From Reticulascus tulasneorum (Eukaryota; Ascomycota; Sordariomycetes; Glomerellales; Reticulascaceae): DNA of 64,000 bases. The position numbers were made by a program, and so were the translations under genes. The notes below the pieces were generated by a model. The model was not told where the DNA came from and ran no database searches. It saw only the letters and a program-made list of their open reading frames with translations. Of the stretch, positions 22,691-33,445 are shown in pieces. The stretch lies in assembly GCA_001557505.1 (NCBI GenBank), contig LSAX01000013.1, positions 62,001 to 126,000 on the forward strand, written 5' to 3'. Each line of letters opens with the position of its first letter. The stretch's first letter is position 1.

Positions 22691-25600
22691 CTATGCCGTG
22701 GGGCGCTCCATGGCCTCCTGCCACTGATCTAGATCCATCTCGGATCTCAGACGCTTGCTTTCTTCGTCGTAGTCCTTGAACCAAGCGGCCATGCTGTCGC
22801 TTGCCTCGTCGACCAGCTTCTTCTGTTCCTGCTTCTTTTCTTTGACTTCAATCGCGACACGCTTCTCCTGGTCGTGGGAGCGCAGCTCATCCCGCTCCTT
22901 TCGCTTGCGGTCGCGCTCAGCCAACCACTCCTTTCGTCCTGCTAGGTAGTGCAGGCTGTGTCCCAGGCCGTAGCTTTCATGGGAAATGCCTTTGTGAGGG
23001 CGATCAAGGGGCGGGGCGGTGAAGAAGAGAACCTTGCCATTGTCGTCCGTGTGGTACTGCCTCCGGACTTCCTCCGGGATGGCATCGTTTATCTGATCTC
23101 CGAGTGTATACACCTCAATAGGACGGGGCAGGTTATACGCGTTGGCCGACGCCATGGCATTACCGGGTGTGGGAGCCATAGGCGTACGGGTGGGCATTTG
23201 CATGCGATGATGGTGGTCGAAATTAGCGGCTAAAGGATTTGACATCTGGTGCATTTGATGGTGTTGTGCGGCTGGAGGGGCAGGGGATTGTGGGTACCCT
23301 TGCTGGTAGTTCGGTGGGTATCCCTGCTGGAAGTGCATTGGACGAATCTGGACCTGTGGCTGCTGCTGATTTTGATGGGGAACATGGGGCACCGGCACTG
23401 GCGTTTGATGTGGGACTGGAGCTGTCGCCACAGGGGACGCGGATGAATACTGAGGCACGAAATGCGATCCGTAAGGCACTGGCGACGCTGAGGGGCCAGG
23501 CACAGCTGCATTGCTGTATTGCGTAGGATGATTCACCGACATGTCGCTCGGCGTGTCGCGCGTTGCCTGTAGAGTGGACGGCCGTCGGACTGGCTCTGGA
23601 TGAAGATCCAAGGCTGGCGCCGGTGGCGGAGATGGAGTTGGTTCTGGCGGAGGCGATTCCTATCGCGATGATGGGTTAGAAAGGATGGTTTTGGAAGGTG
23701 TGCATCAGCCTCGCGACGGCCTGGTTCAGGGAGTAAAGGCCAGAAGAGAAAAAAAAAATGTGGGGCTGGGGGTTGCTGTCTGTGAGGGAAGGCACTGCAA
23801 AACAAGCGAAGGATGAGTGACTGAGGAGGGGTGTGGACGCTCAAGACCCGAGAAAAGGGAGACAAGAATAAATAACAAGGTACTACCTTGGAGGTAAAGG
23901 ACTGAGGCAGACAAAAAAGAAACAGAGGATCCGGATGTGATATAAAAAGACGTGCGCTGGACATCAAAGCACTGCACACTTACATTTGATTCTCTCGGGC
24001 GACGATGGACCGCCCCAATGATGGGTGGCGCATTTGCGTGTCCCCATGTCGGCTTCGGGAGCTCATCGGTCTCCTTCGCATCCTCCTGGAGGAGATGCTT
24101 GATTGGACTCGGCACTTTCTTCAGCTTCCTCGCAACTTCGAACAGGTCCATCTCGTAGTCCTTCTCCCGAACCTCGTCGGGGACACAGCTAGCCCATGTC
24201 TTGATCTTGTTGAACCTACATTTCTCCTCGTTATAGCGCGCCTCACAGACGTAAACCTCCTTGTCTGGCGGGAAGCCTCGTGGTCTGCCCTTGTTGAAGC
24301 GCGTCACAAACATGACGAAGCACCGATCGACCACCTCTTCGATCTGGTGGTCCCGGTACTGCCCCGTCTTGGCTACCTCATTCTCGAAGAAGTGCTTCTC
24401 GAAGCGGTGGACGGTCTGCTCCGGTCGATAATACCAGCAGGCATTGATCCATTTCTGCCCCGACCGATCTTGCCAGGTCCGATATATCTGAGCAACGATC
24501 GGCTTTGTGAGGTCGTTGGGGTTGCGAATATGGACCCAGTCGCCTTGCCAGCGAGGTTAGCATCACCATACCGGTTGCACACTTTTAGGAGGGGGTCAGC
24601 GACATACCAACTTTCCAGATTTGGCCATTGTACTGGATCTCGGGTAGCGGAAGCTTGCCGTCCTCGTCCCGGAACTCGTCGTCGGATCTTGCCTTTTCCT
24701 GTTGCGCTAGAAGGCGGGCCTGGCTTTGAAGTTCGACCGCATCCTCATATACCTCGCTGCCTTCTTCGTTGTAATGCTTGGCATTCTCGAACATGAGCTC
24801 AATGTCCTTGAGGACCTGGTCAACGCTGTGGTACTTCTTTCTCTTGGCCTTTTTCTTGATGTTGTCCAACGCAATCGGATTGGTGATGGTCTGGTAGTAT
24901 TCGGTATTCATCGCCTTGTCGGGCAGTTTCTCGAAAGCGAGGATGCGCAACTCGCCATCGTCATTCTTGAACTTGCGAAGTCCCTTCAGAACTGCGTGTA
25001 TCCGAGCCTCCATCGGCGTAAGGACCTTTGGTGGCCTGCCTCGCTTCTTGTATTCTTCTTCCTCCTTGGCTCCGTCGTCTGTTACTCGCTTGACGATTGA
25101 GGGTCTTCCTCGTCTCCGGCCACGACGTCGAGCGCCTTCTTCCTCCGAGTCGTCCTCTTCTTCATCCTCTTCCTCCTCGTCTTCATCTTCTTCCTCTTCC
25201 TCGGCGTCTGGCTCCGGGGAGTCCTCGGCAGGCGGCAAGTCGCCGAGATAGGGTAGCTCCGTCTCCGCGGCAGGGACCGTTCCCTTGTCCACGAGTTTCT
25301 TCAGCTCGTCCTTGAAAACTTGACGGAGGCGCTCGGCCGCACCGAAGATTGGAGCGGATGGGCGGTTGTAAACCTGGGCATTGTGGCAGATTTGCGCGAC
25401 GTCGCGTACGAACTCTGTGAATCCCGAATACTGCTTCTTCATTATTTTGCCCTGAGCAGCCCGTTAGTTTCCGTTGCCATTTCTTGTGCCGTCCCATACC
25501 ACGCCACATCACGCGACTTACTCGAATTGTGCTAAATGCGATCGGGGTTTGAATAACGGTGAAATAGTCTGGCAGTTGGCGCTTGTTGGGAATGCGCTGA

Positions 25601-25980
25601 AAGCCGCTCGCAAGCTCCTCGCCACTATGAAGCAATGATCAGTACATGGCGCAATGCGACAGATTGCCCGCGCAATGAGGGTGAGCCTACTCTTCTTGGT
25701 AGTTGGACAGGTAGGTCGCAAGAGTCTGGATGACTTCGAGAATATCACCAGAGTCAATACGAGCCTGCAAATGCTCTTCATCGTTGGGCTCTCCATCAGC
25801 GTCCACCTCCCCATCCGCGTCGGCATCGGGGTCGGGGTCGGCATCAGCGTCGGCATCATCATCACCATCGGCGTCGGGGTCTTGTTCATCGGCGCGATCC
25901 TCCATTTCCACATCGTCTCCGCTTCCCTTGGCCTCGATGGATTCGCGCACTTCTGGCGCGTTGCTACGCGTTCCAGGCAT
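22691..25980 (-). CDS. RSC1: RSC complex subunit, RSC1/RSC2 type (tandem bromodomains, AT-hooks, BAH)
   Basis: Subunit of the RSC chromatin-remodelling complex that reads acetylated histone tails. Minus-strand exons 25980-25691, 25624-25522, 25451-24608, 24543-23984 and 23659-22691 close in frame to 921 residues, within the Rsc1/Rsc2 range. Order of domains: acidic Asp/Ala repeat at the N-terminus; bromodomain 1 (about 85-180, LPDYFTVIQTPIAFSTI then HNAQVYN); a long Glu/Asp tract; AT-hook-like RRRGRRRGRPS and KKRGRPPKV; bromodomain 2 (about 300-385, ending FENAKHYNEEGSEVYEDA); a BAH domain (about 410-530, from VGDWVHIRNPND); then a Pro/Gln/His-rich region and a charged C-terminus. Splice sites are canonical. 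It is divergent from otu1 with about 1.06 kb between starts. Confidence 0.92.
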
Positions 25981-27040
25981 CTTGGGCGCCTTAAAATATC
26001 AGAACAGCTAACACCAGACGGTATAAAGATGATCAGGATTCAATTAGCCCGTGGGCTTGGTTCGCGAATCAAGAATGGGCTGACGACGATGTCTAGGAAA
26101 GCTGTCGCAAACGCTATTTTTGCGAAGACAGTTCTGGCGACATGTTGGAGCTGTGGTTCCAGGGCAGGGGCGCACAGACCAAAATCGGCTCACGAATCTG
26201 TACAGTGATTGCTTCCGTAATTAGGTGCTATTTTATTTCCGGTTGGGGAAAGCAGCAACCACTTGGCATAAGTATTTGGCGGCTCATAAGTGGAAATGTT
26301 ATCCATGATCCCCGATCCTATTGTCCGAGTAGCACAAGCGCCATTGATCCTCGAGGATGAGGAATTCGGGAGCATTAACGTGCATCTGGTCTCTTGACCC
26401 ACATGTTACGACTCTAACGAGTAACTAGTGGGTTACTGCTCATGCCTATGTTTCCACCCATCTGGTGAATGCCCCCCCCCCGGTGACCCTTTTCTCGCTA
26501 TAAATGGGCAATGGACCGGCGCGGCTATCCGTGCCTTTGTGGGGGGAGATCGGTAGATGCCGAGCTTCCTTTGACTTCGCCGAGCATATCCTACGAAACT
26601 GTATCACCATCGGTCGCGTAGAGGGCTGCCAATATTCAACACTTCGAATGACAGTCCAGCCGACCAAACACTGCATCCGGGCAACGCAGTGTCCTTGCTG
26701 ATTCAGACGGCGCAACTGCGCTCAAACGGAATCTTCCAGCATTCTGACTGAGTAGGAGTAGTCCCAATCAGCCACCACCCCCCGGCTGCTCCCGCCTCGA
26801 CTTATCCCAGTCACAGCGATTCACCCAACTGTAGATTCAACGAGATATTCACCAGAGCTGGGAAAGAATTCCCATCCTGGTATATATAGAACTCCTCACG
26901 AGCAGCTGCTTCTTCGCGGTCCAAACTTACCGCTTTCTCTTGGCGGCGTCGTTTTTGCCACTTCAATTCCCCTCTTGGTAAAGAGCTGTCACCAAGAAAG
27001 GGAGTATAGTAAACCTGCATTCATCCATATTTTACGCAAC
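25981..27040. other. Divergent promoter region between RSC1/2-type gene and otu1
   Basis: 1.06 kb holding both promoters, including a TATATATA element at about 26880 and a short C run near 26470. No gene is supported. Confidence 0.5.
26880..26888 (+). promoter_or_regulatory. Candidate TATA box for otu1
   Basis: TGGTATATATAGAAC lies about 155 bases upstream of the otu1 ATG on the plus strand, a plausible distance for a fungal TATA element. Confidence 0.4.
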
Positions 27041-28308
27041 ATGAGGGCTAGATATAAAGGACCCGGAGGAACTGGCGTGCTAACCCTAGAGGATGGGGCC
27101 ACGGTCGGCACCATTTTCGAGGAAATCAAGGCGAAATCGGGCATAGCCGAGTTCAGTTTGAAGTACGGCTGGCCCATGAAGACTCTTGATCTTGGCCAGA
27201 AGGATGAGATCGCGGCATCCTTGGGCCTGAACGGCGAAACTTTCACCATTGTACCGAATGAGACGAGGGCAGCAGCTGGCACTAGCACAACTACCGCTCC
27301 CCCGGTCGCCTCTTCGTCCTCCACCCCGAAGACCAACGCTTCAACCGCGGGACCAAGCAAGGCAGCTCGTGTGCCGACTGCTTCAACGTCCGCCTTCTCT
27401 CCAACTCCGCCGACTCGTGGTCCAGAAGGCGTTAGTGTCTCATGGCCGGAACGCGAAGGAACATTGCGTAAGCCCTTCTTTTCCATCACTTGATGTGCCT
27501 ACCGACTAACGACCGGGTAGTCCTCCGTGTGATGCCCGATGATAACAGTTGTCTCTTCACGGCCTTTGGCGGCGCCTTGCCCAACAAGCAGCTCACAGCG
27601 CCCGAATTGCGGAAAATGGTTGCCGAGTTCATCATGGCCCACCCCGACGAGTACCCGGAAGTTGTCCTTGCCATGCCTCCCAAAGACTACTGCAAGGCGA
27701 TTCAAGGAAAGGACCGCTGGGGCGGTGCGATAGAGCTGTCGATTTTCTCCGACTTGTTTGGCATAGAAATCTGCACCTTTGACGTAAAGGTAACGTCTCT
27801 AGCTCCCATCCCGCAATAACACATCACTCATCCGATGCAGGGCCAAACACTCATGAAGTTCGGCGAGAACAAGGAATCGCGATGCATCCTGGTCTATTCG
27901 GGAATTCACTACGACCGCGTCGCATTCAGTCTTTCGGACCCGCCCTACAAGGAATCCACCTTGCCTCCAGAGCTGGACTCGACCGTCTGGGACACTGCCG
28001 ACGACGAGATCCTAGCCAAGACCCAGGACCTGGTCAAGCAGCTGAATGACATGCACTACTATACCGACCCTGGCGAGATATTGCTGCGGTGCGATGTCCC
28101 CGGTTGCGACTGGATGGGCAGCGGCGAGCGCGAGGGCAGCAAGCATGCGGAGCTGACGGGCCATGCCCAGCTATCGGAGATCGAGGATAATGCCCTGCTC
28201 AAATGCAACGCTCCCGGTTGCGACTGGCTCGGGAGCGGCGAGAGAGAGGCAAAGAAGCACACCAGCGACAGTGGCCATAGCTCGTTATCGGTCATTCCTG
28301 ACTTTTAG
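27041..28308 (+). CDS. otu1: OTU1 (YOD1-type) deubiquitinase with a doubled C2H2 finger
   Basis: Cysteine protease that removes ubiquitin chains from Cdc48/p97 clients in ER-associated degradation. Exons 27041-27467, 27521-27789 and 27841-28308 (branch-like ACTAAC before the first acceptor) give 387 residues; yeast Otu1 has 301. Residues 1-75 form the UBX-like Cdc48-binding domain. A Ser/Thr/Pro/Ala linker follows (about 80-135). The OTU domain starts at LLRVMPDDNSCLF, with catalytic D150 and C153; the catalytic His is in SGIHYDRV (H255). The C-terminus holds two consecutive copies of the family zinc finger, C316/C321/H334/H340 and C354/C359/H372/H378, sharing PGCDW, GSGERE and the K-H spacing. 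The family normally has one finger. The extra length is explained by the linker and this duplication. Confidence 0.93.
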
Positions 28309-28608
28309 TTGAAGTACTAACCTGGAGGAGTCTCAACCGCCTCGCTGGATGTGCTTCGTGAAACGCGGTGGGCGTGGACCAAAGGATTGGACGTCTGAAG
28401 TAGCCAGTCATAGGACACTGTTGTATATACACATCAAGAGTTGGACGCAGCCCACGCCTATTGAATTCACGGAAGCCCAGCATATGGCAAGATGAATTAA
28501 CGTCCTGCGTTGATTACTGTAGCTCGTTTGTATAAATTAAGGCAGATTCGGGGACATTGCACAGCGTTGCCACCCTCAGCTCTGCCTCATGCACACGTCA
28601 TTATCACT
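28309..28608. other. Convergent 3' spacer between otu1 and formamidase
   Basis: 300 bases between two facing stop codons; nothing recognisable beyond presumed 3' untranslated sequence. Confidence 0.5.
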
Positions 28609-30320
28609 TCAACTACCACCAATGACCTTGTCAACCATAGACTTTTTAAATGTCAAGCCTCCTCCAAAGCTATGCTCACTGTTCGAGCCCCCAGCCGTCA
28701 CCTTCCCCTCCGTCACACCATCCGCGAAGGCACAGCTCGCCATATCCAATTTCTTCGCCGGTGCGGAGGGCGAAATGTCAAAGTCGAAGATGTCCATCGG
28801 GAGTCCCATTGTCGTGCAAGCGTTGGGTATGTCCACAATGCCAGCTATATGGCCTTGGATCGGGGCGCAGGACATCAGCAGGTAAGACTGGTAGTCGCTG
28901 TAGCCGAAACGTCGTAGGTATTCGATGCACCCTACGTGGAATTAGTGTCTCTTCTTGCAATTTCTATTTATTCAACTCACGGAGACTTGTTTGCCTGTAC
29001 GCCACCGCCACGTCCATGTAGTGTTGCTTGCCATGCTCGTCAACCGAGAAGCCCTCGAAGTAGATGTACCTCCCTGGGCTGAACTGGGGCTCAACTGGAC
29101 CGGGAATGTAGATTGGGGACTTCAAGCCAAGATCTGCCACGCCGTTCTTGATGACCTTGAAGTTGATCGTGATAACGCCAGCCATCTCGATAGCACCGCA
29201 GAACGAGATTTCGCCATCGCCCTCTGCAATCATGTTAGTCTCGACTTCGGCAGTCATGCAAGGCCACTTACGAGAGAAGTGAAGATCTCCCACGCTGAAC
29301 TTTGCTCCGTCGACAAGAACAGGGAGATAGACCTTGCTGCCTCTGCTCAGGTTTTTGATGCTACCGCCACAGTTAATCATGATATCTAAAAACCCAACAT
29401 TGAGAGACTCACTCGCAATTTCCACCGTGCTCCGGCCGGCCAGGAATCGTCCGGGCCCCCTCTCTGCCGATCTTCTCGGCCAATGCCTCACCAGCGTTGC
29501 CGGCATGCACGTTTTGAGGCTCCGGAGGCTTTGCCACGTCACGCTCAAGCTTGTTGGCTGCTATGAGTTCTCCCTCGCGCTTGTTCCATGTTGCTAAAAC
29601 TTCCGTAGACGGTGCGCAGCCCAAGATGCCAGGGTGGATGAGGCCGGCGAATTTGACGTGAGGAATATGACGGGATGTGCAAAAGATGCCTTCGAAGTCC
29701 CATATGGCTTTTGCTCTATTGATCCGACTTCTCGTCAGCACTCGCACCGAATATGATATCCGAACGAACGAGACAACTTACGCGGTTGGGTAGATCTCGT
29801 CCAGGAAGCCGCCACCATTATTTCGGTCGAATATTCCCGTGAAGCCCCATGGTTGGTCCTGGAATGGCTGGACATCCATAATTTCCACCAGCAATAAGTC
29901 TCCTGGCGCTGCTCCTTCAACCTCGAATGGTCCGCTCAGGTAATGGATTTTGGTGAGATCGACGTTCAGGACATCATCGGCCGAGTCGTTGTTCCCAATT
30001 TGACCACCCGTCCTATAAGTAGTCAGTTGCTGTAGCGCATACCTCAGCCTAAGAATTGACTTGCCAATCAACGCACTCAATCTTCACAGTCTCCCCATCT
30101 TTGATTGACCCCGCGAAAGGAACTGTGCTCGATGTTAGCACCCTCTATCTCCGTTGTCAAGGATATAACATGCTGTCAGGGTGCCACCGGTTCTACGAAG
30201 ATGGTCAGCTTGTGGCTATCATGGTATCATCCCAAGGTGTCATACATGCAGGTCTGGATGCTCTGAGGCCGGCTTGTCGAAGCTGACTTTGTTGATGGTT
30301 CGGATCTCAGATTTACCCAT
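28609..30320 (-). CDS. Formamidase (FmdA/AmdA family)
   Basis: Cytoplasmic amidohydrolase converting formamide to formate and ammonia; in Aspergillus the formamidase is a nitrogen-source enzyme. Eight minus-strand exons: 30320-30246, 30192-30174, 30122-30065, 30012-29782, 29715-29413, 29360-29272, 29223-28981 and 28931-28609, closing to 446 residues. Conserved blocks include NRWHPDIPFAG, GGQIGNNDSADDV, WGFTGIFDRNNGGGFLDE, FAGLIHPGILGCAP, FCGAIEMAG and CAPIQGHIAGIVDIPNAC. The second exon is only 19 bases and encodes NRWHPD plus one base. The third intron must use a GC donor (GCAAGT): reading on gives a stop and no GT donor keeps the conserved DWTGGQ. The second intron also appears to use GC (GCATGT), although a GT four bases on (GTTATA) would keep frame with one inserted serine. 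Other introns are canonical. The gene is tandem with the membrane protein upstream. Confidence 0.9.
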
Positions 30321-31002
30321 TGTGATTCACGGAGGCGGGGGTCAGATTTCGAATTTGTCCTCTGGGAAGATAATATTCAATTCTTCTAGATTTCAAGTAT
30401 AGAGCGCGACTTCGGGTGCTCAAAAGGAGCTCCTCTCCTGTTCCATCACGCACTGGGCTCCTGGGTCAGATATATCTGGAGCTACCCCGCCCCTGGCGTC
30501 CTCGAACGGCCGATCCACATATGCAAATGGACTTAAAGAGGTGACACGACTCATCATCAATCGAGAGCCAGATCGATATCGCAGTAGCTGTAGCTGATGC
30601 TTGATAGGGATGGTGGGGTGCCGGATAGGCGTTATAGCTTGGAAGCTTATCTATTAGAGCTCTGGCCCCAAAAAAGTATGACAACCCCCGCACCATGGAT
30701 GTGGGTTCCTGCAAACAGCTCCAATCGATAAGACACTGTGATGATCTCATGGCGCATGCTATGCCAGCGCTGCCAACGAGAAAACGTAATTAATTCTAGA
30801 AACATATGCCAGGCCGAATCTCGGCATCTGACTGGCGCTAGGCTTGAATTGCACCGCACTGCCCGGCTTTGATGGATGCTTCTTGCTCCGCTTGGCTGGC
30901 CGTTGGGATATGAGCAGTACACTGCTGCGATACGGTAGTTGTCTGCGAGGGGATTTGGTACAAATCTCCTCCCACGGCGGGAACTCATCGCTGGCATATG
31001 AT
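30321..31002. other. Promoter region of the formamidase gene
   Basis: 682 bases between formamidase and the upstream minus-strand gene. I see short frames only. GATA-type sites would be expected for nitrogen control but I did not establish a significant cluster. Confidence 0.45.
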
Positions 31003-32347
31003 CTACCTTTCTGCTCGCGACGCAGAGGGGTTTGGATTTATTGACTCATAGGGAGGTGGACGATCGTGGAGGGCGTCCAAGTTGGACAGTGGAAGGCTCA
31101 GAAACTCGTGTTTGTTTCTCCACTCCTGCTGACTGGTTGCGAAACTAGCCTTCTGGTCTGGAGATGGAGGCGGGTCGGTGACTTTGGTGATCAGATATGC
31201 GGTCGAAGCTTCCGCGATGCCATAAATCAGCACACCTAGCAGAGGAACCTTGATTAGAGTGTAGAATCCAAGGGCAAATCCGAAGAGAAGTCCTTCTCGA
31301 CTTCGGAACCAGTTGCGTCTTTCCTCTTTGGTGAAATGCACCCGAGAGAAGTATGGCTCCAGCAATTCTCGCATCAAACTTCTCGACGAGAAGTAGCTTT
31401 GCAAGAAAATGACCAAGTAGCGTCTCGGCAAGAAGATTCCGGTCCCGAATATCACCGACGCAGGGCCTAGCCCGACGGCGTTGTTAAAAGTGTAGAAGCT
31501 CGCTGCTGGGAGAACGAATCGACCAACAATTGGTAGATAGGACAGGGCGAAGACGGCCAGGGAAATAGCTCCCTTCCGCGCGAAACGATACAAGAACATG
31601 GAGACGGCTTCGGCAGTGCTCGTAGAGTGGGTGCTACCGTCACGGACCTTGTACATCTTCAAATTCGGATAGTACATGTCCCGAAGCTTCTCTGGATCCT
31701 CGTTCTTGTGTTTCTGGACATAGGTCATATCTACCCATTGCAGAGAGTTCATGAACCTGAAGGAGGGTAAGCGGTAGTAAGTTGGCTGGGGTATTAGGAC
31801 TATCTCACAGATTGTCCAAGGTTGGCGTAATGTAGCGCATCAACGCCATAAGGAAGAAGGGGACTTGTAGAACATATTCTTCGATAAAGTTCAGCCCTTC
31901 GACGACCTTGTCATCCCAAGTGACTGCATCTAGGCTGAGGAAGAAGGACAGGAACCAGAGCAGGACTTTGACACCGATTATCTAGCACTGGATATCAGAA
32001 ACGCCGGTCTGAGCGACGGTCGGTGCCAATAGGGCAGGCACGCGACCAGGTATTGGGACTCGCGGGAGGGCTCACGGGGATGGTAATGATCAAACGGATG
32101 GCGATGCCGGCGACCACGGCTATGGCAGCCTGACGGTAGTGATCAGAAGTGAAGATGGCCGGGTTCTGGAGGGCTCTATGAGCTTCGTTCGGTGTTAGTA
32201 GTAGTTCCTGGCTTCGAGAAGAAATGGCTTACCTCCGACGAATGTCAGTTGAATGCCCCGCAGGACAGCGTTTGGGTCGAAGTTGGAGACATCAAACTGC
32301 TTCTTGAGCTTTTCTTTGTCGATGTGGAGCTTCTCGGTGCCAGACAT
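31003..32347 (-). CDS. Polytopic membrane protein, UsgS-like, function unknown
   Basis: Four minus-strand exons (32347-32233, 32173-32076, 31981-31809, 31756-31003) close in frame to 379 residues. It resembles proteins annotated in aspergilli as transmembrane protein UsgS; I know of no established activity. Hydrophobic segments appear at about 55-75 (AAIAVVAGIAIRLIITIP), 78-95 (VKVLLWFLSFFLSL), 110-130, 180-225 (two segments around AISLAVFALSYLPIVG and the FNNAVGLGPASVIFGTGIF region) and 275-305 (GLLFGFALGFYTLIKVPLLG). The N-terminus is short and charged (MSGTEKLHIDKEKLKK), and the tail is Pro/Ser-rich and hydrophilic. A loop FTKEERRNWFRSREG is strongly basic. It is divergent from inp1. The gene model is solid; function is not. 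Confidence 0.75.
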
Positions 32348-33445
32348 GTTTGTTATAGTGAAAAGAGAGATGACCGTTGATCAACTAGGTGGGAATGAAC
32401 AAAACATCAGAGGGTTGGAAGGCTTGATTTGGGACTGACTGCTTGGACTGATGAGAGGCTGCCAAGTCAGATTCCGGAGCTCCAAGGATAGCACAGCTCT
32501 GGTGGGAACCGATGACGAAATGGCCGTCTGGATGAATCATTTTATCTTATCTTCACGTGATGCTGCGTTTTGGCGCTGAGTGTGCCTGTACGATGGTGGG
32601 CTAAGATACATAAACGGACAACGCGGCACAGAAGGGTAGCCCACTGAAGCAGCACCCCTGTCCCAGGTCGCCTTTCCAGTTGGCTGCTTCGTTTGGTGAA
32701 GGGACCGCGGGACGAAGGGGATTAACGACACCAATTAAGCCAACCATGTTGTCATGGGAAACCTGGAGCTGTTCAAGCTTCCCCGGTTTGTGTTAAACAA
32801 TTGATGATATAGCCCTTAGCAGCAAAAACCATCCCTTGCTGACGTTCCGAGACGGATCAATTGTGTTTAGCATCCATCAATGCTTCAGTGACATCTTTTA
32901 GCGCCTAATTACTGTGAACAGGTGCTTAGAACTAAGGTACCTTAGATAGGTAGGTGGGCAGTAATTATTTACCATCTGTGCAGTGACTAAGCACGGGCAC
33001 CTCAAATCGTTATCAACACACCTCGGAGAACGAGATCATCCCGGTCGCGTGGTGGGAACAGCGTCGAGAGAGTGATCTGTGCGCGACAAGCAATCGTTGC
33101 CTACCTGCCAAACCTTACTGTCCAAGCTTCCTCCTACCCTGGACTGACCTGGATCTGCCAATCCTCCATCTCCATCAAAACCTTTCTTTTTTCTTTTGGA
33201 GCAAAAGCTTCACCCCGCAGGAAAACCCAGATCCTCATCACTATTTAGAAGCGGACTCGCCGTCATCAAAAGGGGCTCATCCCGTCAGCCTTCAACGCGC
33301 CTCGACTGTGTTCCTTATCCCTGGCGTTGTCGACGAACGGTGGAACCGGCTTCGCATGAAACGACCGGGCCTTTCATGTCTTCGAGTCGATCTCCGCAAT
33401 GACTGAATATCGACGCCAGCAATTGCTCTGTTCTGCCGCTACCAA
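32348..33445. other. Divergent promoter region between the UsgS-like gene and inp1
   Basis: 1.1 kb with no supported gene. It includes a TACC/GGTA-rich cluster at 32935-32965 (GGTACC, then TAGATAGGTAGG) and a pyrimidine-rich part from 33110 to 33190 that looks like an inp1 leader. Confidence 0.5.
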
